64,000 bases of DNA from Panax quinquefolius (taxonomy: Eukaryota > Streptophyta > Magnoliopsida > Apiales > Araliaceae), in NCBI GenBank assembly GCA_020205615.1, contig CM035171.1:6685601-6749600 (forward strand), read 5' to 3'. A model generated the notes under the pieces. The model saw only the letters and a list, made by a program, of their open reading frames with translations. It was not told the origin of the DNA and ran no database searches. A program made the position numbers and the translations under genes. This document shows, one piece after another, positions 1 to 9,447 of this stretch; the first letter of the stretch is position 1, and every line of letters starts with the position of its first letter.

Positions 1-1140
1 CCATTTTTATTTTTCTTTCGTAATATCACATGCGTATGCGTTTACACCGACTGGTTCCATTATTTATTATTCATTGGGAATAACTCATGCAATGCGATCT
101 ATCGCATACGCATGGTGAATCCTTATGTTATTCCATTCTTTAATATTTTGTTGAATAACCTATCTATGTGGATTACCACATGCATGGTGAATAATCCTTC
201 GTATTCATTCCTTATTAAATTATGGAAATGAAGTACATTCACGTGGATTACTGCACGGCGCGAAAAAATCATTTCATAGCTTTCATAAATTCTATTATAC
301 TCAATTGGTTAAAGTTTTGGCTTCTATACTCCATGAAATTAGTGGAATATCCTTGATATTTGCGCTTCATCCAAAGATATCTTTTCATGGAAATATTCTT
401 CCGAGCATTCTTGAATTTTACTCCACAAAGCGAAGATCATGTTGACAATTTGGGCGTTATTGGTTCCCGGATAAATTAATTCTTGAACTTATTTTATTGA
501 ATTATTATGTCATTGTCATCATCCTCATGTTTATATTATGTTGAAAGTCATATGTGGCCTGTAGTGCATAGATGGACTTGGTATGATTATGACCAGGGAT
601 TATTCGGTATAATCATGACCATAATGTTACAAATGATGTGGAAAAAAAATCATCATTGGTCGTAGTGCATTGATGGACAATTTTTGGTATGATTATGACT
701 ATGAATTCTCTTCGGCCAAGGGTGCAAAGATGAATTGTTTTATGGCATGATCAGGACCGTTGATGAAAACATGATTATCTTAAGCCGTAGTGCATAGATA
801 ATTCGTGGTCGTGATACTAAAGAATATCCTTGGCCCTCAGTAGTGCGGGGTGATTCGATGATGTGGATTATTTATTAAGTTGAGTCCCAGCGATAAAAGT
901 GATGAAAAACCTTTTAAATCATAGAAGATAGTAGATTTTATTCCTTACTTGACTCTTCTAATGGATTGCTTATTCCGCTGCAGTTAAACTTGATGTTTGT
1001 TATATTGTATCAATTTAACACTGTTTAAGGCTAACGATAATTTATTCTGTATTATCTTAGTCATAATATTTCTTACTGGGCTAGTTGAGCTCACCCTTTC
1101 TTTCACTGTTCTTTTCAGGAAATGAGAACGTAGCGGGGAC
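1..1140 (+). mobile_element. GyB-family LTR fragment, plus strand
   Basis: This stretch is the reverse complement of the middle and late part of the GyB LTRs seen complete at 12365-14765 and 41683-44114. It is cut by the window edge on the left. On the right it stops about 260 bp short of the expected LTR end and joins directly to the tip of a minus-strand LTR at 1141. Shared words include the leader segment around 300-430 (matching the opposite strand near 13260-13360) and the stretch around 960-1130 that ends in the GAGCTCACC motif common to all GyB and GyA LTRs. No reading frame is credible. It is either a solo LTR, part of an element extending leftward, or an inverted piece of the missing left LTR of GyB-1. 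Confidence 0.8.
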
Positions 1141-1188
1141 TATTTCGACAAAATTTAAATCTTTATTGATAAAATCTGGGGTCTCACA
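1141..1188 (-). repeat. LTR stub: terminal 48 bp of GyB-1 3' LTR
   Basis: It matches the last 48 bp (as read on plus) of the other minus-strand GyB LTRs and ends in GGGGTCTCACA, the complement of the LTR start TGTGAGACCCC. The rest of this LTR, about 2.4 kb, is absent and replaced by plus-strand LTR sequence. Confidence 0.85.
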
Positions 1189-1206
1189 ATCTCCCCTCCT
1201 TATGGA
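1189..1206 (-). other. Polypurine tract of GyB-1
   Basis: On the minus strand this reads CCATAAGGAGGGGAGAT and directly abuts the LTR start TGTGAGACC. GyB-2 (14766) and GyB-3 (38048) have nearly the same tract. GyA-2 has the related CATAAGGAGGGAGGT before its 3' LTR at 59876. A purine run here is the expected plus-strand primer for LTR retrotransposons. Confidence 0.8.
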
Positions 1207-1457
1207 ATTTCGCCCTCGAAATTAGGGTACGTACCTGGTATGATAAAGAGGTGAGGATACCTTGAATACCTTTATCGTTAAAAATATTAAATTCATCTTC
1301 GCAATCCGGCCAAAGATATTCATTAACAATTCATCTTTGCACTACAGGCCAAAGATATATAACTGTAAAACCAATAATACTGAGACTCAGCTTAATAGTA
1401 TCACAACCACGAATTATCCATGCACTACTGGCCAAGGATATTCGTGTTTTCAATTAC

Positions 1458-1498
1458 GGTCATGATTATACCGAATAATCCCTGGTCATAATCATACC
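1458..1498. repeat. Conserved hairpin motif (GGTCAT...ATACC pair), first copy
   Basis: GGTCATGATTATACC and GGTCATAATCATACC lie 11 bp apart. ATGATTATACC can pair with GGTCATAATCAT, giving a stem of about 11 bp with one bulge and an 11-nt loop. Variants recur in every GyB LTR (for example near 12956, 13066, 19706, 19812) and on both sides of the 58-bp arrays. Confidence 0.7.
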
Positions 1499-1631
1499 AA
1501 GTCTATCAATGCACTACGGCCAAAGATGACTTTTACCACATCCATGAATTAATATTTCATTGCTGAGACTCAGCTCAATAATTAATCCACATCATCGAAT
1601 CATCCCTGCACTACAGGCCAAGGATATTCTT

Positions 1632-2262
1632 TAGTATCACGACCACAAATTATCCATGCACTACGTGCCAAAGATAATCGTGTATTCATTAGTATCACGA
1701 CCACAAATTATCCATGCACTACGTGCCAAAGATAATCGTGTATTCATTAGTATCACGACCACAAATTATCCATGCACTATGGCCAAAGATAATCGTGTAT
1801 TCATTAGTATCACGACCACAAATTATCCATGCACTACTACCAAAGATAATCGTGTATTCATTAAGTATCACGCACCACAAATTATCCATGCACTACTACG
1901 GCGAAGATAATCGTGTATTCATTAGTATCACGACCACAAATTATCCATGCACTACTACCAAAGATAATCGTGTATTCATTAAGATCACGACCACAAATTA
2001 TCCATGCACTACTACCAAAGATAATCGTGTATTCATTAGTATCACGACCACAATTATCCATGCACTACGTGCAAAGATAATCGTGTATTCATTAGTATCA
2101 CGACCACAAATTATCCATGCACTACGTGCAAAGATAATCGTGTATTCATTAGTATCACGATCACAAATTATCCATGACTACTACCAAAGATAATCGTGTA
2201 TTCATTAGTATCACGATCATAAATTATCCATGCACTACGTGCCAAAGATAATCGTGTTTTTA
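1632..2262. repeat. 58-bp tandem array, about 11 copies (GyB-1)
   Basis: Units repeat every 57-59 bp and share the words CGACCACAAATTATCCATGC and CAAAGATAATCGTGTATTC. Copies differ mainly in the few bases between ACTAC and CAAAG. The array sits just inside the 3' end of the element, between the noncoding block and the PPT. Because 58 is not a multiple of 3, it opens overlapping frames with repetitive peptides, which I do not take as genes. GyB-2 has about 16 copies and GyB-3 about 5. Confidence 0.9.
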
Positions 2263-2267
2263 ATTAC

Positions 2268-2308
2268 GGTCATGATTATACCGAACAATCCCTGGTCATA
2301 ATCATACC
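2268..2308. repeat. Conserved hairpin motif, second copy
   Basis: It repeats the 1458-1498 motif (GGTCATGATTATACC, 11-bp spacer, GGTCATAATCATACC) directly after the 58-bp array, so the array is bracketed by two copies. The same bracketing is seen around the GyB-2 array (15079 and 16165). Confidence 0.7.
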
Positions 2309-2340
2309 AAGTCCATCTATGCACGTGAGCCACAGATGAC

Positions 2341-3850
2341 TTTCAACATAATATAAGCATGAGGATCATGTCAATGATATAAAGAATCAATCAAATGAGA
2401 TAAAGGATAAATATTAAACATTTATAATATAATTTATCCAGGATTCAAGAATATCCCCATGTTATCAATCACTTAATAATCTCATAATCTAATATCATTA
2501 ATATTATAACAATATTTTAATCACTTCTTAAATTTATAAACAATTTATTTCAATTGTTTACGCTTTACCATATAATGCATTTAATCATTCAAAAATGCCA
2601 TACTCATAAGATATCATCACCAATGATCAAATCCCTCATCAAAAAATATGCATATACTCTATATAGGATTCTCTAGCCATAAAATCCTATTTTCCAATTT
2701 TGTTACTTCACATAACATATTTAACTCATATGTTCGTAACTAAACCATTTTCATGAAAAATACCAAATCAATCCCAAAAATATTTCTTTTCTGGGATTTA
2801 GCATAATATAGTCCCATAATGAAAATATATTTTTCTCGGAATTTTTAAAATTCATTTACTATTTTTCAAAAATCAATTTCTAATTAATTCCTTAAGAAAT
2901 TAGCTACCTCAAGTTTAACTCCAAAAATTCCCAAATCTTGGCAGGACCTTACACATGTTAATGTGAGCCTCCAGTTTAAATTTCATGGTCATCGGAGTTA
3001 TAGAACTCCGGTTATAGCGTTTTTCGTCGGAAAAACCTAAATATTGAAATAGTCATAACTTGCTCATTTTAAGTCAGAATGAGCTCATTTTTGGACAGGA
3101 TGTACTTTATAACATATATTTTTTCATGTCCCAAAAGGCCAGAATTTTTCTCATAATTTAAGTTGTCAAAACAGCCCTCTAAAATCATGGCGTGAAATTT
3201 TTCAGGTTTTTGCAGCTTTGCACTCCTTTGCTAAAATCAGTCCACACAAAAATCTACAACACCTTATCCAGTAATTCCACTTGGATTAGTTAGTTAACTC
3301 ATAGATCTAACTCTAGGACTTGACCACACTCAAAAATTCAAAATATAATAGGAGATATGGTCAATTGAATTTCATGTTACGTTTTTCACCAAAATCTGAT
3401 TTTCAACTCTTTGTGATTTCTAAGAAACTTTCATGTTTTCACATACTAACCAACATAACTCATCATAAAACTTACTAATACTTCATATACCCATGATTTT
3501 CATCAGTTCTATACTTTTATTATGACTTTCATCATAATTCACGTAAACAGTTCCTTTTAGTTGAAGAAATATTTGAGGGTTTAAGAAATGGGTTTTGTAC
3601 TGGGGTCAATACGAAATTCGATTTCACGCTCTAAGTAGGCTAAGAAGTCTTTAAGAATACACCAAGAAATTTATTAATAATAGAAATATCATTCAAAACT
3701 GTGACTCTCATCCAAGACTTGGATAATACGTCACATTGATACCAACTGTGACTTCTATCCCTTAACCTAGATAGCACCTCACAATGATACCTATAAACTT
3801 GCCATCTTCATTCACGATGTCGCCTATAGAAAGCCTAGCTTCGGTGCATT
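2341..3850 (-). other. Conserved 1.5-kb noncoding block replacing pol (GyB-1)
   Basis: There is no reading frame of note on either strand, yet the block is collinear and closely alike in GyB-2 (16240-17790) and GyB-3 (39205-40745). It occupies the place where RT, RNase H and integrase lie in GyA. Recognisable words are TTTTTGGACAGGA (near 3092) and CATGTCCCAAAAGG (near 3126). Function unknown; it may be stuffer, a 3' UTR or a packaging region. Confidence 0.6.
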
Positions 3851-3888
3851 CCACACAAAGAATTCAACAACGAAAGGTTCGGGGCTCT

Positions 3889-4260
3889 TTACTTATGGCT
3901 TGATATGACAATAATTGACTTTAGTAGTTTAGTTACTTGAATTCGCACAACAGGTTGGTTATGAATATAAAAGCTAACAACCTTACGAAAAGCATGATGA
4001 GTAGTTAACCAATTGATTCCTAAAATCACATCAAAGGCAAGTATTTTCAAAAAGATAAGATCGACAGGTAACGTGAAAGTATTTATTTGAATCAAACAAG
4101 ATTTAAAAATAGTAAGCGATGAACGTAAGGCTCCTACTAACGAAGTTTCAACTAATAAGTCAAAGTCTAACTTCTTCTGGAGTCAAATTTAAACGTTGAA
4201 CGCAAGCAAGAGAGATAAAATAATGGGTAGAACCGGTATCTTATAAGGTATAGACTTCAT
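3889..4260 (-). pseudogene. Gypsy aspartic protease remnant (GyB-1)
   Basis: Minus-strand translation of 4095-3889 gives FDVILGINWLTTHHA, the C-terminal ILGxDWL-type motif of retroviral-like aspartic proteases in plant Ty3/gypsy elements. The catalytic end lies upstream at about 4250-4160, where the text corresponds to the DTG-S-T-H-S-F-I-S region of GyA, but it is out of frame after small indels. The protease normally cleaves the Gag-Pol polyprotein. Nothing homologous to RT follows, so this is the last coding remnant in the element. Neighbours are the gag remnant upstream and the noncoding block downstream. Confidence 0.7.
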
Positions 4261-4317
4261 GATTTATAATTAACTAACCCGTACTAATTTCGTTCGGTTT
4301 ACTCGCTTTTTGAGAAG

Positions 4318-4674
4318 TCATGAAAATGCACTTCCTAAAACCAACGACTTTGTTTTGTCCATATCCACCTTTGGTGCCACCGTCCCCAGACTTGACTTTG
4401 ACTTTGGTGCACAACAAAATTGAGCTAAATGACATTCTCTTCTTGCAATTTCCACTTTTATTATCTTTGCCATGATTACCACCAAGTGGTTACCATTCTT
4501 AAGCATGATAATTTCCCCACGATGGTTATCATTGTTCGATAAATTGATGCCACCAAAGATATGATTATTATCGTGTTGTTGGTTGTTACCTTTTGTTTGA
4601 AATGAATCAACACTCTCATGTGCTTCATTGCTTATCTCAAAGATTTTCGATGTCATTCTCAAACACCGCCACAA
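4318..4674 (-). pseudogene. Gag nucleocapsid remnant (GyB-1)
   Basis: An open frame of 118 codons on the minus strand, rich in N, G, H and D, ends in a degenerate zinc knuckle (REC-HLAQFC) where GyA has CYNCGKEGHIARD. The same segment in GyB-3 keeps EGHLARF. No capsid domain is present: the GyA capsid words (ITKIFDVLGC, FLRGLKPGVRR) have no counterpart here, so the gag gene is internally deleted. The start codon is uncertain because upstream text is out of frame. It may have bound element RNA; a working product is unlikely. Confidence 0.55.
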
Positions 4675-4820
4675 AACAAGGGTTAATTAACATATCACAT
4701 ATTATCCCTATACTCGATGACCAATTAAATACCAAATAAATTTAGGTAGGTCATACTAATGAAGAATTCCCCGCCTCTCCCTCCTAGTTCTTATCTCACA
4801 TCTCACCCGAGGATCATATC

Positions 4821-4838
4821 CTAAGCTCGATACCAACC
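4821..4838 (-). other. Primer binding site (initiator tRNA-Met type), GyB-1
   Basis: The minus strand reads GGTTGGTATCGAGCTTAGG directly after the LTR end GGGGCGTCAC. TGGTATCGAGC resembles TGGTATCAGAGC, the complement of the 3' end of plant initiator tRNA-Met. GyB-2, GyB-3, GyA-1 and GyA-2 have the same site. Confidence 0.75.
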
Positions 4839-6474
4839 GTGACGCCCCAAAATTAGGTATACGCTTCCCATCTTGGGTCGCCACTTACATGGTACATAAA
4901 TTCAAATACAATTTACTAATATAAGCATGGTATGCAATACGACATAAACCGTGAGTTTGAATACAAATATTGTCTACTAGATATTATACAAACTCAAAAG
5001 GAGTCCTCATTATAACTATTATCACACTATTTCACGAATAGTGAGGACTACTAATGCTATCATCATCGGACCATTACTCCGCTCCCCGACTCGTCCCAAA
5101 TATGTTCTCATTTTCTCAAGAGAACGAAAGAAAGAAAGGGTGAGCTCAACTAGCCCAAAGAAGAAATATTATGACTAAGATAATGCGAATAAATTATCAT
5201 TAGCCTTCAACAATGTTAAAACCGATAAAATACAATGAATAACCAGGTTTAATCGCAGTGGAATAAGCAATCCATTAAAAGAGTCAAGTAGAGAATAAAA
5301 GTCTACTATCTTTTAGGTTTTAAAAGGTTTTTCATCATCAAGTATAAATTTGACTCAAACCTTTAATAAATAATCCACATCATCGAATCACCCTCGCACT
5401 ACTACCAAGGATATTCATCAAATTATCAATGGTCATGACTATACCGAATCACCCCAGGTCATAATCATACCAAAAACTATCCATCATCGCATTACAGTGC
5501 CACCGAGGACTTTTATCACATCATTTATAACAAGCCATGATTATACCGAATGATCCTCGGTCATAATCATACTAAATTCATCTATACACGTAAAAGAAGA
5601 TAACATAATATAACATGAGGATGACATGATGACATAATAATTCAATAAAACAAGTTCAAGAATTATTTTATCCGAGAATTTTAACGTCCAAATTGTCAAA
5701 ATGATCTTTGTTTTATAGAGTAAAATTCAAGAATGATCGTAAGAATATTTCCATGAAAAGATATCTTTGGATGAAACGCAAATATCAATGATATTCTACT
5801 AATTTCATGGAGTATAGAAGTCAAAGTTTTAACCAACCGGGTATAATAAAGAATGGAATAACAAAAGAAATCACCATGTATGCGGTACTTGCGATAGACA
5901 AAAGTTATTCCAATGTAATAATAATAACGGAACCAAAATCGTGAAATTCACAATCGACGGGATGTTCCAACAGTAATAATAAAGATGGAACCGGATCCGG
6001 TGTAAAACACATGAGATAGGATATTCCAAATGAATGATAAAGATTTTAACCGAGTCCGGTGTAAACACATGCATGTGATATTCCAAATGTAATAATAAAG
6101 AATGGAATAATGTAAGAAGGTCACCAAGTATAGGGGATTCACAGATACGAGTTATTCCAATGTAAATAAATATGAATGGAATAACATAAGGATTTCACCA
6201 AGTATAGGGTATGCCGCATATCTCGAGGTTATGTATAGGGTATACCACTTTTACAAAGTTATTCCAATGTAAATAATAATGAATGGAATAACGTGAAGTT
6301 CTCTTCATGAATAAGAAAGAATAACACCCCTTACGGTACAACAAATAATACCCTTTACCTTAGAAGAACTGAATATTGGCAAGGTGAAGTAGCGAGAATA
6401 CTTTTCTTCTTTCTCTTTATAGTTTCTCTCTCTAGAGTTTCAAAGAATTAAGTGAAAAATAATGAAGCACTAGG

Positions 6475-6487
6475 CCTCTATTTATAG
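6475..6487 (-). promoter_or_regulatory. TATA box of GyB-1 LTR
   Basis: The minus strand reads CTATAAATAGAGG, a canonical plant TATA context. Pyrimidine-rich CT repeats (6405-6440 on plus as CTTTCTCT) follow on the transcribed side. The same position in the other GyB and GyA LTRs also holds CCTATAAATAG-like sequence. Confidence 0.65.
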
Positions 6488-6529
6488 AAGATTTCTAGCT
6501 TAAGACCGCCATGTGAAAAGGCAAGTGGT

Positions 6530-6765
6530 TCGGCGCTTTGATGATGTGAAAAGAAAAGTGGTTTGATCACCAGTAATGTGAAACGACAAGTGGTTCGGCG
6601 CTTTGTAATGTGAAACGACAAGTGGTTCAACGCTTGTAATGTGAAACGACAAGTGGTTCGGACGCCATAATGTGAAACAACAAGTGGTTCGGCGCTTTTG
6701 TAATGTGAAACGACAAGTGGTTCGACGCCTGTAATGTGAAACGACAAGTGGTTCGACGCCTGGTA
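6530..6765. repeat. Tandem array of about 32 bp, 7-8 copies, in U3
   Basis: Units share AATGTGAAACGACAAGTGGTT followed by variable CGGCGCTTTG-like ends; the first copy at 6544 is more divergent. The array lies immediately upstream of the TATA box in LTR orientation, a place where tandem enhancers are known in other plant LTRs. The open frame across it is a by-product of the repeat. Confidence 0.85.
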
Positions 6766-6976
6766 AAGGTAATTACTATTGACGAAGGTAATTACTATTC
6801 ACAAAGGTAATTACTATTGACAAAGGTAATTACTATTCACAAAGGTAATTACTATTGACGAAGGTAATTACTATTCACAAAGGTAATTACTATTGACGAA
6901 GGTAATTACTATCGACGAAAGATAATTACTATTCACAAAGGTAATTACTATTGACGAAGGTAATTACTATCGACGA
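6766..6976. repeat. Tandem array of about 20-21 bp, 10 copies, in U3
   Basis: Units are AAAGGTAATTACTATTSACG with alternating TTGACG and TTCACA ends, so the true period may be a 41-bp dimer. It directly follows the 32-bp array and is confined to this LTR in the window. Confidence 0.85.
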
Positions 6977-7637
6977 AGAGACTCTTAGATGATGACATAT
7001 GGGCCCCCATAAAATAATCAAACTTACCACAAATGTCTCATAATGACTCTTTATATACATCAAGGATTGAATAAATATTACCACAAATCATTTTATTTTT
7101 AATCAACACATATTTAATCTTTCAACAATTATTAATCATTTATAACTTGTCGTCTCAATTATTGATTTAATACTATAACATATTATACGATGATGATCTT
7201 GTGACAATAATTGAATCAATAATATAAGAGATATGATGCAAAGAATTCTCGTAGCAATAATTGAGCATAAATTGAGTGACTTCTCACGTAAGCATCAATA
7301 ATCAATATCGTGTTCTACTATACAACTACGCCAGACATCGCATTTTTTTTACTACCGGTAGTTCAATCAGCTTTAACGGTAACACCTCTGCCGTTATTTT
7401 TATAGAAAGATAATTTTGTCGCTTTTCTAACTACGACAATACTTCCGCTAGGGGTCCACCAATGATTGAGTAAATCGTATAATATTCCCACCAAACGAAT
7501 ATTTTATAACAACTTGCATACTTTGCAAAATTTATAAATACTACCCACAACTATAATATTATCTTAAATTCACACCATAATATTAAAAAAATTATTTCGA
7601 CAAAATTTAAATCTTTATTGATAAAATCTGGGGTCTC

Positions 7638-8247
7638 ATAGTGCATGGATAATTCGTGGTCGTAATACTAAAAAATATCCTTGGCCTGTAGTGCAGGGTT
7701 GATTCGATGATGTGGATTATTTATTAAGTTGAGTCCCAGCGATAAAAGTGATGAAAAACCTTTTAAATCATAGAAGATAGTAGATTTTATTCCCTACTTG
7801 ACTCTTCTAATGGATTTCTTGTTCCGCTGCAGTTAAACTTGATGTTTGTTATAATGTATCAGTTTAACACTGTTTAAGGCTAACGATAATTTATTCTGCA
7901 TTATCTTAGTCATAATATTTTTACTAGGCTAGTTGAGCTCACCATTTCTTTCACTGTTCTCTTCAGGAAATGAGAACGTAGCGGGGACTAGTCGGGAAAC
8001 AGAGTGATGGTCCTAGATGGTGCATTAGTAGTCCTCACTATTCTGTAAAATAGTGTGATAATAAATGTAATGAGATCTCCATTGAGTTTGTATACTCTCT
8101 AGAGGACAGTATTTGTATTAAAACTCACAGCCTATGTTTTGTCGTATTTTACACGACTGTTGTATAATTATGTTTGTATTTGAATTATGTATCATGTATT
8201 TGGTGACTCAAGATGGGTGATGTATACCTAATTTTGGGGGCGTCACA
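7638..8247 (+). mobile_element. GyB-family LTR 3' end, plus strand
   Basis: This is the 3'-terminal 610 bp of a GyB LTR ending in TTTTGGGGGCGTCACA. The next bases (GTTAAGATATA) are not a PBS, so it is a 3' LTR or a solo LTR rather than a 5' LTR. Its first 350 bp repeat 785-1140 of the plus-strand fragment at the left. Together the two fragments flank GyB-1 in opposite orientation. Confidence 0.8.
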
Positions 8248-8819
8248 GTTAAGATATAAATACGAGTTTAAACTATTTATAGGAACTCTTTATATAAATA
8301 TATGAGTTGTTAAAATATATTAAGAGGTGAGCAATTAAGATACATTAAGATGTAATCAAACACAAACTTGAGTTCAGACTTTAGATCATGACATTAAAGG
8401 GGTCTTTGTATAGAGTTGAATGATCGAATCGATCGATCATTCAAGTCGTTATTTTGAATAAAAATTATGCGAATATTTCGCATGGTCAAGCGTAATTTTT
8501 TTTGGCTAAATGGCCTGAATGAAGTATTTTATATTTAATTTTTCTTGTTTTACAATATTAACTATTATATTAAGTAATATTAAATAAATTTAAAACAATT
8601 CTGAATTTTTTCATAGGGTTAAAATAATATAAATATGTTATTCAGATGTTTCAAACATTTTTATTATTAAATAACTTATTTCATTCAGTATTTAGAATTC
8701 TGTTTCATTCAGCTCATTCAGATTATTTAAATATTTAGAACTATTTCATTCAATTTTATCAAACATGTCGTAAGTAGGCCCAAGAAATTATATAAATATA
8801 TTAAGATGAAGTAAAACAA
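8248..8819. other. AT-rich DNA outside LTR elements, no gene seen
   Basis: No frame longer than about 60 codons and no recognised motif is present. A perfect palindrome sits at 8416-8444. Stretches rich in ATTCAG and TTTAAAT occur at 8640-8760. This is the best candidate for pre-insertion host sequence. Confidence 0.5.
8416..8444. repeat. Perfect palindrome with 12-bp arms
   Basis: TTGAATGATCGA and TCGATCATTCAA flank a 5-bp loop (ATCGA). Arms are exact complements. It could be a chance cruciform, a transposon footprint or a binding site. Confidence 0.6.
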
Positions 8820-8820
8820 A

Positions 8821-9170
8821 CGGAGAGCAATAAGTCTTGACATACCGAAATATTGGATATTTTCATTTATTTATTTTGCTTGTGACTCCCAAAAAATATA
8901 TATTATTTACTCCAACAGAAATTTTTATAAAATATAGTGCTTTAGGTGTAATTTAGATACATATACAAGAACATAGTTGTACAGTCTGTATAACTCTATT
9001 TTTGTATATGCATCCAAATTACCCCTAAAACAATATAGTTTGTAAAAATTCTAGTTGGAATAAACATTATACATTTTTTGAGAGTCACAAGTAAAAAATA
9101 AAAAATTAAAAAATTAAAATTAAAAATATGCAATAAATATGTCAATGTAGAAGGACTCAACAGAGAGAGC
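8821..9170. mobile_element. Inverted-repeat hairpin, MITE-like
   Basis: A core of two arms, 8879-8970 and 8994-9091, is closely complementary: CTTGTGACTCCCAAAAAATA at the left end pairs with the right end, which complements to CTTGTGACTCTCAAAAAATG. A looser match continues outward to about 8821 and 9170. The loop is about 23 bp and there is no coding capacity. Size and form suit a MITE or foldback element; I could not identify a target duplication or superfamily. Confidence 0.6.
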
Positions 9171-9195
9171 CAAGTTTTGAAAAGGGAACTGCTAT

Positions 9196-9447
9196 CACTA
9201 TTAAAGAGGGTTAAATGCAAAGTCGACCACTGAATTTTTTTGATATTTAGGTATTGAGCCCCTTTCTTCCGGTCAACGCAAACTAAACCTCTTTCTATTC
9301 AAAAATTTGGACGTTGAACCCCTAGGCGCCACATGTGCGTTGACCTGCTGATGTGTCACACGTGGCACATCTGACGCAGCATCTTTAGATTTTTTTTCCA
9401 AAAAATTGTGTCTCCCAAGGTTTGAAGTCACAACCTCAAGTGTAAAA
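9196..9447. other. Unclassified stretch before Cop-1, possible DNA-transposon end
   Basis: It contains GACCACTGAATTTTTTTGAT, TTGAGCCCC and CACACGTGGCAC. From memory, phrases of this style occur in noncoding ends of plant DNA transposons; this is a weak resemblance only. No gene is seen. Confidence 0.3.

Larger units (their letters stand above)
1141..7637 (-). mobile_element. GyB-1: truncated non-autonomous Ty3/gypsy element
   Basis: Read on the minus strand the order is: 5' LTR (7637-4839), PBS, gag nucleocapsid remnant, protease remnant, 1.5-kb noncoding block, 58-bp tandem array, PPT, and only 48 bp of the 3' LTR (1188-1141). No reverse transcriptase, RNase H or integrase motif is present, so by content it is non-autonomous. 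Its PBS, PPT and LTR tips match those of the pol-bearing GyA elements in this window. The 5' LTR carries two tandem arrays upstream of TATA that GyB-2 and GyB-3 lack, so it belongs to a distinct subfamily. Both outer junctions are abnormal: no 5-bp target duplication is seen, and a stretch of about 350 bp of plus-strand LTR (785-1140) is repeated at 7637-7985. Confidence 0.85.
4839..7637 (-). mobile_element. GyB-1 5' LTR (2.8 kb)
   Basis: It runs from GTGACGCCCC (complement of the LTR end) to GGGGTCTCA (complement of the LTR start TGTGAGACCCC, lacking the last two bases). It aligns with the other GyB LTRs over the transcribed half, including the GAGCTCAACTAGCCC segment near 5144, two GGTCAT hairpins (about 5436 and 5531) and the repeated 'spaced -CCAATGTAATAATAA-' segments at 5900-6290. 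TATA is at 6475-6487. Upstream of TATA it carries two tandem arrays not found in GyB-2 or GyB-3, which makes it about 370 bp longer. Confidence 0.85.

Noticed and set aside
1656..2193. Open frames of 84 and 159 codons with repetitive peptides
   Set aside because: They are read-through of the 58-bp array. The unit length is not a multiple of 3, so the peptide repeats in three frames; there is no start context or domain.
2341..3850. Captured host gene or promoter in the GyB noncoding block
   Set aside because: No exon-like frames or splice pattern could be supported from the sequence alone.
4821..4838. tRNA gene fragment
   Set aside because: Only the short stretch complementary to a tRNA 3' end is present, placed exactly at the LTR edge; it is a primer binding site.
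5871..6142. Overlapping frames on minus in GyB LTR (also at 13184, 20174, 36612, 42794)
   Set aside because: They recur at the same LTR position in all copies, but each time with different frame breaks, and no protein-like conservation is visible.
6478..6747. 89-codon frame with repeated RFTL peptide
   Set aside because: It follows the 32-bp U3 array upstream of TATA, not a gene.
8248..9447. Possible host gene fragment next to the nest
   Set aside because: No frame beyond about 75 codons and no motif; the 8996-9220 frame lies inside the hairpin arm.
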